From contig OZ024740.1 of the NCBI GenBank assembly GCA_964016885.1, positions 152,001-216,000 on the forward strand: 64,000 bases of DNA. The letters are read 5' to 3'. Positions 55,069-64,000 of the stretch are shown piece after piece; position 1 is the first letter of the stretch; each line of letters starts with the position of its first letter. The DNA comes from Eledone cirrhosa. Lineage: Eukaryota > Mollusca > Cephalopoda > Octopoda > Eledonidae. Under the pieces are notes generated by a model. It searched no databases. It had not been told where the DNA came from and worked only from the letters and a program-made list of their open reading frames with translations. A program made the position numbers and the translations under genes.

Positions 55069-56622
55069 CTTTCTTCATTAACCACAAGGGTTTACATAAA
55101 GTAGACATTAAGGACAGTACAGGACAATACAGGACGGTACAAATGGGCATTTCTGCGTGTAAAAAAACAGAGGATGTAATAAAAAAAATAACAATGAAAA
55201 ATTCCCCAATAGGGGGAGACTTCCGAGGGACATTTGTGGAGAAAGCCCATTAAAAGGCCAGTGACGCTGACCACCAGGGCAAGTGCCCTCTCCCAGTTTT
55301 CCACCTTTAATTTACAGACAGATACTCAGAGTAGGCCCATTCACTCGGGCCATACTTGCTTCTCTCACCCATCTTTCAACAAAATGCTGGGAAGAGAGCA
55401 CTTCCCTCTCTACCCTGATTTTCCTTTTCAAATGAAATTTGAAAAAGTTAATCAGTGCATCACCGAAGAGGTAAGCGCTCGTCTTCAGCCCTTTCAAACG
55501 TGTCCACCATACTATCTCTTTCGCCATGGCCACCAGACAGATAAAAACTGCCTGCCCTTCCCGGCTAAAGGAAGAGGGCGGGGCAATCCTCACGATGGAC
55601 TCAGCTGATAGCCGGATCCATCCTACACGTGACAGCAGGTGTTCGACATAAACCCACAAGTCAGCAATGCTCGGACACTGGACGAGTGCGTGCAGGACGG
55701 TTTCGTCGCCCTGCGTGCATATCGGACATGCCTGGCTGACGGCACCTCCATGCCTGTAGAGTTTATCCCGAACTGGCAAAGCTCCCCGGTAGCACTTCCA
55801 GGCCATGGATTTCTGGAAGTTGTCCATAGGCCCCGGTCCGAAAGTCCTTCCGAAGAGATTGGCTAGTTGAGTTTCTCCAAGTACGTCGTCGCTCTTCCCC
55901 TCCACTAACCCTCTATAGAACGCCAAGATGGAGTTTCCACCGATCACATTGCCCGATTGGTCGAGGGCTGTGAACGCCTGAAGACATTCCAGTCTCCAAG
56001 CACTCCTTCTCGGTCTTCGCTTGACCCAGGACTGCAGCTCCATCAAGGAGACGAGCTGGGGAAAGATGTGTCTAGCAAACGGCGACCACACCTGATCACC
56101 GTCGAGGAAGAGGTGGAGATGTCGTAGCCTGAGCGCATGTCTGCGCATCATCAGCCACGGCATGCCCAGCCCTCCACGTAGCGGGTGTTGACAGCAGATG
56201 GACCGCCTGACCATCGGAGCGCGTCCCTTCCACAAAAAGCGAAAGAGCAAACGCTCCAGCGCAGTCAGGCGGGGCTTAGGACAAGGCACGACGGTCAGGC
56301 GGTAGTAGATGACGGACGCGATGTACGCGTCAGCCACCTCCGCTCGACCTTTAAGGGATAGCTTCCTCTCGGCCCATTTCTGGGTGAGAGAAGCCACCCT
56401 GCTCGTCACCTCGTCCCAGTTTTTGTCCGTCTGGAGATCCGGACCGAACCAGACACCTAGCAATTTAACCGGTCCGTCCGTCCAGCGCCCGACGACGCTA
56501 TTGGACGGCATGGACCTGCCTCTCCAGGTGCCGAGCTGCAGGCCCACTGACTTTTCCTGGTTGATCATTGCTCCTGTCACCGCTTCGTATTCTCTTAGTG
56601 TAGTGCCGATCGCCTCAATGTG
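55069..56622 (-). mobile_element. LINE of another clade, 5'-truncated, with candidate target-site duplication
   Basis: The element holds the region after RT motif C of a LINE (ORF 56580-55312), then a 3' tail to 55069 followed by AAT repeats. ATAATAATATAATG occurs at 55055-55068 and at 56623-56636, a 14-bp candidate duplication, although a repeat tail of the element could contribute. The right flank (AAAATTATTGTGTACAAGGC) resembles the 3' end of the CR1-like LINE. It therefore may have inserted into an old CR1-like tail. Confidence 0.75.
55312..56580 (-). pseudogene. LINE post-RT domain (zf-RVT-like), uninterrupted
   Basis: 422 codons are open. TGAMINQEKSVGLQLGTW, where the RT palm ends, leads to VKLLGVWFGPDLQTDKNWDE, AERKLSLKGRAEVADAYIAS, LLFRFLWKGRAPMVRR and LRGGLGMPWL. 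Near the C-terminus AWKCYRGALPVRDKLYRHGG, ACPICTQGDETVLHALVQCP and LW form the cysteine/histidine pattern of zf-RVT-type domains. This layout is seen in Tx1/L1- and I-like LINEs, and I do not choose between them. The start is lost by 5' truncation. The frame is longer and cleaner than any other in the window and somewhat GC-richer than its neighbours, so this may be one of the younger insertions. Confidence 0.78.
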
Positions 56623-56659
56623 ATAATAATATAATGAAAATTATTGTGTACAAGGCTGA

Positions 56660-56985
56660 GGTTTTTTTTTTAGATAAATATCAACACTTAAAAATAAACA
56701 GCTTTGATTAGTATAACTAACGATGGTTTCAGACAGTTATCAAATGGTTGAAGGTATTTCAACCATGACCATCTCATCCTTTTTGCACATTGGGACTACA
56801 TTGGCCAATGTGTCCTTTACAATGGTAGGGTGTGGTTTGAAGGAATTGGCTGCTATTTCTAGCCAGTTAAACAACTGCATATAAGATCAATCATAAAATA
56901 TCTTTCCTTTCTTAAATCAATAGTGTGTGATGGAAAGAGATATTTGGCTGTTATTTTTAGCAAGTAAAGCAACCATAGAAAGAGA
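56660..56985. other. Unassigned sequence
   Basis: GGCTGCTATTTCTAGCCAGT (56849) and GGCTGTTATTTTTAGCAAG (56946) form an imperfect direct repeat around a palindromic segment. No gene is seen. Confidence 0.45.
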
Positions 56986-56987
56986 CT

Positions 56988-57358
56988 TTCTTGGTGGTGG
57001 TGGTGGTGATGGCAAGATTACTATTGTCAGTTGTGGAGGTGCTGCTGTTTTTGGTGGTTGTTACTGATGCTGTTAGTATTGTTGCTAGTCATGTTATTAC
57101 TGCTGACAGTGTTGTTACTGTTAGTTGTGCTGGTGCTGCTAATACTGTTACAGTTGGTGATGTTATTGTTGCTGTTAGTGGTGGTGTCCTTGGTGTTATT
57201 ACTGTTGTTGTTGTTGTTACTGCTGGTAGTGGTAATAATGGTGGTGTTGTTTGATGTTATTGCTGCTGGTGATATTGGTGTTGTTATTGTTGCTGTTAGT
57301 GGTGGTGTCCTTGGTGTTATTACTGTTGTTGTTGTTACTGCTGGTGGTGGTGTTGAGA
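56988..57358 (+). repeat. GTT/GGT-rich triplet low-complexity tract
   Basis: Imperfect GTT, GCT and GGT triplets, with a longer internal repeat. GTTATTGTTGCTGTTAGTGG and TGTCCTTGGTGTTATTACTG occur at about 57163 and again at 57283, 120 bp apart. Confidence 0.9.
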
Positions 57359-57479
57359 AATGGTATGCTTAGTGCAAAGTGACAGGAAATATTTTTAAAG
57401 TTATGAATGGTAGATGAGAGAGGAGGGGGGAGGAGGAGGAATTAGTGCAGCAGCTAGAGACTGCTCCAAGACAGGATGG

Positions 57480-57830
57480 AAGCCAACAAACAGCAATGAT
57501 TGCACTGGCATCAGACTAACAACAGTTACAGCAGCAACAGTAACAACAACAGCAGTAACATCACCACCACCAGCAGCAGTAACAGCAGTAGCACCAACAA
57601 CAGCAGTAGCTATATACAACAGTAGTACCGGTACCATAGTCGCCGCCGCCAACACCACCACCACCAACAATACCACCATCAACACCACCACCAACACTAC
57701 CTACACCACCACCACCAACAATACCACCACCATCAACACCACCACCACCACCACCACCACCACCACCACCAACACCAACAACACCACCACCACCACCACC
57801 AACAGTAATTTCTCTATACTACAGCAGTCT
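57480..57830 (+). repeat. CAA/CAC-rich triplet tract
   Basis: Imperfect CAA, CAG and CAC triplets, complementary in composition to the G-rich tract at 56988-57358. The open frames (poly-Thr or poly-Val) are artefacts. Confidence 0.9.
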
Positions 57831-57879
57831 ACAGCTATTTTAGATGGGAGGTATAACAATATCTTTAAGACACCCAGCA

Positions 57880-58170
57880 CCTAGTAGAGGGTGGGGTAGT
57901 GGTATAGGGGTGGGAGAGGTGGTTGGTAGAGGTAGGTGGGTGGTAGTGGGAGGTATGTGGTAGTGTTGGGTGGGTGTAGTGGAAAGTGGGGGGAGAGGGG
58001 GTGGGTAGGGATGTGGATTGTAGTGGTAGGTGGGGTGGGAGAGACACCCACCTAGTTGTGTGTGGGGGCATAGTGATAGGGGATGGGAGAGGTGGGTGGT
58101 AGGTGGGGTGGCAGAAGTGGGTGGTAGTGGCAGGTGGGGTGGGAGAGGTAGTGGTAGGTAGGGTGGGAAT
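57880..58170 (+). repeat. GGTGGTAG/GGGTGG G-rich degenerate minisatellite
   Basis: Short GTGGGTGGTAGTGG-like phrases repeat with much variation. Dense G runs on the plus strand allow G-quadruplex formation. Confidence 0.85.
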
Positions 58171-58175
58171 AATTA

Positions 58176-58450
58176 GTGACCACTACCATTACTACAGTTA
58201 CTACTACCACCATCACTGCTACTACCATTACTACAGTTACTACTACCACCATCACTGCTACTACCACTTCTGTTACTATTACTACTACAACTACTACCAC
58301 TACTGTGACTACTATTACTACTACTAACATTTCAGTTACTACTACCTCTTTTACTAACTCTACAACTATTACCAATACTGTTACTACTACCACTACTACC
58401 ATCACCACCACTACTACTACTACTACTACCACCACTACTACTATTGCTGT
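58176..58450 (+). repeat. ACT/ACC triplet microsatellite
   Basis: Mostly ACT and ACC triplets, with a 42-bp block starting CTACAGTTACTACTACCACC repeated at 58194 and 58233. Frames of poly-Thr or poly-Val are artefacts. Confidence 0.9.
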
Positions 58451-58572
58451 CAAGGAAGGAAGCTAAAACTTAACATCTGGTTAGAGTTAGTAAGGTAATA
58501 TACAGCTTTCTCTTTAAATATCCTCCTCTTTGGAGACATTGTAATGTCATTGTTAGCAACGGCCATTGTCCA

Positions 58573-60150
58573 CACTAGCATGGGTTAGACAGGTTGTCCT
58601 GGGACAGCAAGGTGGGTGGACAGAATGGAGAAGGACCCCAGAGGATGGTGAAGGAAACTAGCATGGGTTAGACAGGTTGTCCTGTGACAGCCAGGTGGGT
58701 GGACAGAATGGAGAAGGACCCCAGAGGATGGTGAGGGAAACTAGCATGGGTTAGACAGGTTGTCCTGTGACAGCCAGGTGGGTGGACAGAATGGAGAAGG
58801 ACCCCAGAGGATGGTGAGGGAAACTAGCATGGGTTAGACAGGTTGTCCTGTGACAGCCAGGTGTGGGAACAGAATGGAGAAGGACCCCAGAGGATGGTGA
58901 GGGAAACTAGCATGGGTTAGATGGGTTGTCCTGGGACAGCAAGGTGGGTGGACAGAATGGAGAAGGACCCCAGAGGATGGTGAGGGAAACTAGCATGGGT
59001 TAGATGGGTTGTCCTGGGACAGCAAGGTGGGTGGACAGAATGGAGAAGGACCCCAGAGGATGGTGAGGGAAACTAGCATGGGTTAGATGGGTTGTCCTGG
59101 GACAGCAAGGTGGGAGGACACGATGGAGAAGGACCCCAGAGGATGGTGAGGGAAACTAGCATGGGTTAGACAGGTTGTCCTATGACAGCCAGGTGGGTGG
59201 ACAGAATGGAGAAGGACCCCAGAGGATAGTGAGGGAAACTAGCATGGGTTAGATGGGTTGTCCTGGGACAGCAAGGTGGGTGGACAGAATGGAGAAGGAC
59301 CCCAGAGGATGGTGAAGGGAACTAGCATGGGTTAGACAGGTTGTCCTGTGACAGCCAGGTGGGTGGACAGAATGGAGAAGGACCCCAGAGGATGGTGAGG
59401 GAAACTAGCATGGGTTAGACAAGTTGTCCTGTGACAGCCAGGTGGGTGGACAGAATGGAGAAGGACTCCAGAGGATGGTGAGGGAAACTAGCATGGGTTA
59501 GACAGGTTGTCCTATGACAGCCAGGTGGGTGGACAGAATGGAGAAGGACCCCAGAGGATGGTGAGGGAAACTAGCATGGGTTAGACAGGTTGTCCTGTGA
59601 CAGCCAGGTGGGAGGACACGGCGGAGAAGGACCCCAGAGGATGGTGAGGGAACTAGCATGGGTTAGACAGGTTGTCCTGTGACAGCCAGGTGGGAGGACA
59701 CAATGGAGAAGGACCCCAGAGGATGGTGAGGGAAAGTAGCATGGGTTAGATGGGTTGTCCTGTGACAGCCAGGTGGGAGGACACGATGGAGAAGGACCCC
59801 AGAGGATGGTGAGGGAAAGTAGCATGGGTTAGACAGGTTGTCCTGTGACAGCCAGGTGGGTGGACAGAATGGAGAAGGACCCCAGAGGATGGTGAGGGAA
59901 ACTAGCATGGGTTAGACAGGTTGTCCTGTGACAGCCAGGTGGGAGGACACGATGGAGAAAGACCCCAGAGGATGGTGAGGGAAACTAGCATGGGTTAGAT
60001 GGGTTGTCCTGTGACAGCCAGGTGGGAGGACACGATGGAGAAGGACCCCAGAGGATGGTGAGGGAAAGTAGCATGGGTTAGATGGGTTGTCCTGTGACAG
60101 CCAGGTGGGTGGACAGAATGGAGAAGGACCCCAGAGGATGGTGAGGGAAA
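58573..60150. repeat. 83-bp minisatellite
   Basis: The unit starts CTAGCATGGGTTAGACAGGT, then TGTCCTGTGACAGCCAGGTG, GGTGGACAGAATGGAGAAGG, ACCCCAGAGGATGGTGAGGG and AAA (83 bp). About 19 copies fit the length. Variants alternate between CCTGTGACAGCCAGG and CCTGGGACAGCAAGG, and between GGGTGGACAG and GGGAGGACAC. The first copy is preceded by a LINE/SINE tail-like GTTAGCAACGGCCATTGTCC, so the array seems to begin at such a tail. Confidence 0.95.
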
Positions 60151-60244
60151 CATATTGGAAGAACCAATCCAGCTCACGATGTTCACACCTGCAGGTAACG
60201 AGGCCACTATGTTAGCTTAAGCTACTTAGGAGCAATGGGTCAAC

Positions 60245-60560
60245 CACCAAAGGTGGTGGTGGTGGTGGTTCTGGTGGTGGTGTTATTGGCAGGGGTGATA
60301 GTGGTGGCGGTGGTGTTAGTGGCATTGGCAGTGGCAGGGTGGTTGTTGTGGAGGTGGTGGTAGTTGTGGAGGTGGTGGTAGTTGTGGAGGTGGTGGTGGT
60401 AGTGTTAGTGGCAGGGGTGGTAGTTGTGGAGGTGGTGGTGGTAGTGTTAGTGGCAGTGGTAGGGGTGGTAGTTGTGGAGGTGGTGGTAGTGTCAGTAAGG
60501 TAGGGGTTAGCAGTAGTGTCAGTAAAGTGGGTGTGGTGGTAGTAGTAGTGGTGTTAAACT
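60245..60560 (+). repeat. GGT-rich minisatellite
   Basis: A GTAGTTGTGGAGGTGGTG-like unit recurs about five times (60340-60490) inside GGT triplets. G-runs are dense on the plus strand. Confidence 0.88.
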
Positions 60561-60894
60561 GAGTGTTAGGTCAGCCACACATGTATAGATTTTAATTCTC
60601 AAACATTCTGGGACTTCTTTCAAATATCCTACCCCACCTCAATTTCCAGATTCAAATTACAAATTAGTAAAACAGACAAGATTTCATAAATTTATATTTA
60701 AATATAAATTATATATATATATTTTTTTTTATTAATTAAACATTTTTTTTATCACTTCAAATTAATTCAAATTTAATTTTGAGTTTTGTTGTATTTCAAT
60801 TTCAAATTTAATTTCAGAGTAAATTTTATATTTTCTTCAAATTTAATAATTTACTTCTTGCAGAGTAAATTGAGAAAGACAAAGGATTTGTTGA
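60561..60894. other. AT-rich unassigned sequence
   Basis: Many ATTTAATT/TTTCAAATTT phrases (60640-60860). No gene is seen. Confidence 0.5.
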
Positions 60895-61310
60895 TGATGT
60901 GTGTGATGTGTGTGATGTATGTGTGTGATGTATGTGTGTGGTGTATGTGTGTGGTGTATGTGTGTGGTGTATGTGTGTGGTGTATGTGTGTGTGTGTGTG
61001 TGTGATGTATGTGTGTGTGTGTGTGTGTGATGTATGTGTGTGTGATGTATGTGTGTGTGCAGATGCAGTGTATGAATGCAAGTACAGTGTATGTATGCTT
61101 GTGTGGTCTGTGTGTGGTGCGTGTGTGTGTGCTTGTGTGGTGTGTGTGCTTGTGTGGTGTGTGTTTGTGCGGTAAGTGTGTGTGCTTGTGCGGTAAGTTT
61201 GTGTGTGCTTGTGCGGTGTGTGTGTGCTTGTGTGGTGTGTGTGCTAAGTGTGTGTGCTTGTGTGGTGTGTGTGTGTGCTTGTGTGGTGTGTGTGTATATT
61301 CATGTGTACT
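60895..61310 (+). repeat. GT-rich microsatellite
   Basis: Imperfect GTGTGATGTATGTGTGTG, then GTGTGCTTGTGTGGTGTG units. The Cys/Val-rich and His/Thr-rich frames over this tract are artefacts of the repeat. Confidence 0.93.
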
Positions 61311-61479
61311 TTGATAGTTTAAAAATCTCCTCACAAGACTAGGGAAACTGAAGAGAAAGATGTTGAAAGGACAACTATGTAAACCAGGAATTACAAAACA
61401 ACATGTGGGTCACATGAGATGCTCCATGTTCCTTTGTGAAGCAGTGTTTATGCCCCATGCCAACCATTTTAGTTGCCTC

Positions 61480-61805
61480 TTACAACAAAAGGGGATGGTA
61501 TCACCATCAACATTTAACATGTTCCTTTCACATCCTCAGTGAATCTCAATATTCTGAGATTAACTCTCACCATTTCTACCCAGGTATTTCTTGCTCTCAA
61601 TATTCTAAGATCAACTCTCACCACTTCTACCCAGGTATTTCTTGGTCTTCCTTGTCCACAACTTCCTTCCACTGGAAAGTCTTGCTACTTCTTCAGTCAA
61701 CAATCATCATCCATATGTATCACACATCTATACCAATGCAATCCTGTCTCCTGCTCATTGCATCTCATTCCTAGCTCATTCATGCTTCACAGTTTATGCT
61801 CACTA
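61480..61805 (-). mobile_element. LINE C-terminal fragment with internal duplication
   Basis: The plus strand shows CAGTGAATCTCAATATTCTG, AACTCTCACCATTTCTACCC, AGGTATTTCTTG, then ATGTATCACACATCTATACC and CTCATTCATGCTTCACAG. It resembles the minus-strand tail of copy D and 41756-42095 with many changes. TCTCAATATTCTRAGATYAA to ACCCAGGTATTTCTTG is present twice (61545 and 61596, offset 51 bp). Confidence 0.7.
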
Positions 61806-62040
61806 ACTTTAATATTAAGTATTAAAAAATGTACAATAACAATAAATGGCTGAAAAGTTCATAGACTGAATATGAAGGAGTGATGTTGGACCTGTGAAAT
61901 CTTGCATGCATTAATTCCAACACTTATTAATAACTATATTGTTTCTTCCCAGGGATTATGTTGAAAAATAGACCTCATTTGGTCATTCCATGAGAGTATC
62001 TTAATCAGCCTATGAACTGTTTAGTCAATCCTCATATTTA
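61806..62040. other. Unassigned sequence
   Basis: No recognised repeat or gene. Confidence 0.5.
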
Positions 62041-62690
62041 TGTATGTAGCTATATAACTGATACAGGGTGTACACGGAATGTGTGTAGCCATATAACTGA
62101 TACAGGGTGAACATGGCATGTATGTAGCCATATAACTGATACAGGGTGTACATGGCATGTATGTAGCCATATAACTGATACAGGGTGTACATAGCATGTA
62201 TGTAGCAATATACATGCTATAATGGAGGCACATGGCTTAGTGGTTAGAGCATTGGCCTTGCAATCGAAAGGTTGTGAGTTCAATTCTCAGACCGGGTGAT
62301 GTGTTGTTTCCTTGAGCAAGACACTTTATTTCACATTGCTCCAGTTTACTCAGCTGTAGAAATGAGATGATAGGGACTGGGGTCCATATCATTCCACTGT
62401 AAAGTGGTCGTGGAGATGCCATGGCAAAAAAGCACCCAGCACTCACTTTAAATAAGGTTGGTGTTAGGAAGGGCATCCAGCTGTAGAAATCAAGCCAGAA
62501 TCAATTCCCGTCCCACCCTTGCAAGCAGGGAAAAGCGGATGTAAAATGATGATGATGATGATGATGATGATAACTGATACAGGGTGTACATGGCATGTAT
62601 GTAGCCATATAACTGATACAGGGTGTACATAGCATGTACGTAGCCATATAACTGATACAGGATGTACATAGCATGTATGTAGCCTCTTGT
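62041..62690. repeat. 39-bp minisatellite split by a SINE
   Basis: The unit TGTAGCCATATAACTGATAC followed by AGGGTGTACATGGCATGTA (39 bp) occurs about 4.5 times at 62041-62220 and about three times at 62572-62690. The two halves are separated by the SINE at 62222-62571. They run in the same orientation and share the same variants, so they were one array. Confidence 0.9.
62222..62571 (+). mobile_element. tRNA-derived SINE with LINE-like tail inside a minisatellite
   Basis: GGAGGCACATGGCTTAGTGG and TTAGAGCATTGG (A-box region) are followed by CGAAAGGTTGTGAGTTCAAT (B-box). The body is followed by GGTTGGTGTTAGGAAGGGCA and the LINE-type tail to GGAAAAGCGGATGTAAAATG, then ATGATGATGATGATGATG. Compared with 37722-38066 it is the better preserved copy. 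It may be transcribed by RNA polymerase III. Confidence 0.92.
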
Positions 62691-62784
62691 CTCTCTTTAG
62701 TTGGAAGATTTATATTAAAACTGAATTTGTTATTGGCATTCATATATCTTAAGTATGCCTTGAATTTTTGTTGAAAACATCATA

Positions 62785-62966
62785 CAAATCATCATCACCG
62801 TTTAACGTCCATTTTCCATGCTTGCATGGGTTAGACAGGTTGTCCACGTCTTGAGACAAGTCTGGGCAGATTGGCTGCACTGTACCTTGCTCAGATGGAA
62901 CTAATTTGGCAGGGACTTTTACAGCTGGATGCCCTTCCTAACACCAACCATGTTTACAGTGTGGAA
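62785..62966 (-). mobile_element. LINE/SINE 3' tail fragment
   Basis: AATCATCATCACCGTTTAAC, GTCCATTTTCCATGCTTGCA and TGGGTTAGACAGGTTGTCC are followed by GCTGGATGCCCTTCCTAACA and CCAACCATGTTTACAGTGTG. The order matches the 3' tail in minus orientation. The TAGACAGGTTGTCC piece is also the start of the 83-bp minisatellite unit. Confidence 0.82.
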
Positions 62967-63195
62967 CAAATATACATATACATACATATATATATACATA
63001 CCCCGGATGAGCCCACAGCAAGGCACGAGGGAAACCTAAGGGCAGCAGCAACAAACTCCCTCTTGCACCAGTGGCCAACCAATACAGGCTGGAGATAAAA
63101 TGTGTAGCAACAAGGGCGGTACCCCAGCATGGCCTCAGCCGGATGGCTGGAACAGGTAAAAGAGTAAATATGCACACACACACACACACATGCAT
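62967..63195. other. Unassigned GC-richer segment with CA repeat
   Basis: 63001-63160 (CCCCGGATGAGCCCACAGCA, GCGGTACCCCAGCATGGCC) is GC-richer than its surroundings and ends in an ACACAC run at 63173-63190. I do not recognise it. It may be part of a repeat. Confidence 0.4.
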
Positions 63196-64000
63196 ATTAC
63201 CAATGACAAACAGACAGGTATTGCTTTATCTCTCTCCATAATATAGATATATAGTTACAGTTTGTTTACAAAATAAAGAAGTTAAGGGTTTAAGTCATTT
63301 AATAACTGACAACTGTTCTACCCAGGTTATGGAACATATAGCAAATCATTTTATTTAACTATATAACAGCTATGTATGATCCTATCATTACACTGAGTTA
63401 ATAAACACAGAGTAAATGAGAAAAATTTACTCTCATTAATATTAGTTATATATATGGAGTGTGCAGTGCTGAGACAGAGGAGACCACTAATGATGTGAGT
63501 ACTCAATATATATACCTGTGTAAAAGTATCAGGAACTAGAAATATATGAATGATAACCAAGTTAAGAAGAGGGATGGAAGTCGTTGAGCAAAATTAATCT
63601 GACTTTTCTTCTCTTTTTTGATAACAAGATAAAGGAAGAAGGACAGAAAGAAAGAGACTAAGAAAAAAGGAAGAAAAAAGGAAAGAAAGGCATAAAAAGT
63701 GTGAGATATATGTAGGTATAGGTGAAGTAAGAAGATATGTGGTGGATATTGCGCATGTGTCTACAACTGGTTGGTGTGAGAAGGAAGAGAGGTGGAATGA
63801 GGGTTGCAATTGTAGTGTTTCAGTAAAGTGTTTGCTGAGATGAGGGAAATGTAAGAGAACATCTTGTAACCAGATGTATATCAATGGGGGAAATGAGATG
63901 AACAATCTCTATGTGGTTGTTTAAGATATTAGAAACAGTAGCTAAATCTATATCATAATGTAGTCTCAGATGCAGAGTATATCTAGAACTACACAAAAAG
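63196..64000. other. Unassigned AT- and purine-rich sequence
   Basis: A purine-rich tract (about 63625-63690, GGAAGAAGGACAGAAAGAAA-like) is present. The open frames are short, with no domain. I see no gene in this stretch. Confidence 0.5.

Noticed and set aside
57414..58466. Threonine-rich frames resembling mucin-like proteins
   Set aside because: Perfect and imperfect ACC/ACT/ACA triplets. No signal peptide or flanking coding sequence.
59571..60207. Minus-strand repeat peptide with PPTWLSQDN-like units
   Set aside because: Translation of the 83-bp minisatellite. The frame opens only where unit length variants allow it, and there is no start context or neighbouring exon.
60786..61342. Cysteine-rich repeat frames in the GT microsatellite
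   Set aside because: TGTGTG repeats give Cys-Val. There is no cysteine framework outside the repeat.
62222..62300. Functional tRNA gene
   Set aside because: A-box and B-box are present, but the segment lacks a full cloverleaf and continues into a SINE body. The same holds for the other SINE heads.

Overview
The window looks like repeat-dense, gene-poor DNA from a cephalopod mollusc, most probably an octopus. I base this on families I recognise by reading: tRNA-derived SINEs of the octopus type, a very abundant LINE whose 3' tail ends in (ATG)n next to a CATGCTAGCATGGG-like core, Penelope-like and CR1-like elements, and long microsatellites. No exon structure, rRNA, functional tRNA, CRISPR array or prokaryotic gene is visible, and I found no host protein-coding gene. 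Species and element-family names are from memory and were not searched.

Layout. 1-900 holds a minus-strand LINE 3' end. 1620-4660 is a large inverted repeat (arms about 1.27-1.29 kb, spacer about 0.48 kb). 5053-18118 is a 13-kb satellite with a 19-bp unit and a 24-bp variant, arranged in higher-order blocks. 18278-22890 holds two minus-strand copies of the main LINE joined tail to head. 23505-25995 is a 25/28-bp array that is open in all three forward frames. 26060-28660 holds SINEs, an RTE-like LINE relic and a CR1-like LINE tail carrying a nested SINE. 28893-32757 holds two Penelope-like elements head to head. 32783-33346 is a small terminal-inverted-repeat transposon. 33840-37590 is a plus-strand main LINE carrying a nested minus-strand LINE fragment. 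37722-38460 holds a SINE and mariner-type remnants. 38469-40065 is a divergent LINE copy.

The right half has LINE tails and a hAT-like MITE (40.7-42.6 kb), then an 8.2-kb satellite of a 56-bp unit (43153-51343). Next come triplet microsatellites, a full-length SINE with target-site duplication, a CR1-like LINE interrupted by an LTR-like insert (52062-54615), and another LINE (55069-56622). After these lie a long block of triplet low-complexity DNA (56.99-58.46 kb), an 83-bp minisatellite (58573-60150) apparently grown from a retroelement tail, GGT and GT microsatellites, a 39-bp minisatellite split by a SINE, and mostly unassigned AT-rich DNA to the end.

The elements do not form a pathway. 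They show a history of insertion, truncation, nesting and tandem expansion. The four larger tandem arrays together make up about 40% of the window. The points most worth a second look are the nested higher-order structure of the 19-bp satellite, the two long inverted repeats (potential double-stranded RNA), the three-frame-open array, the Penelope pair that shares a changed catalytic residue, and the minisatellite seeded by a retroelement tail.
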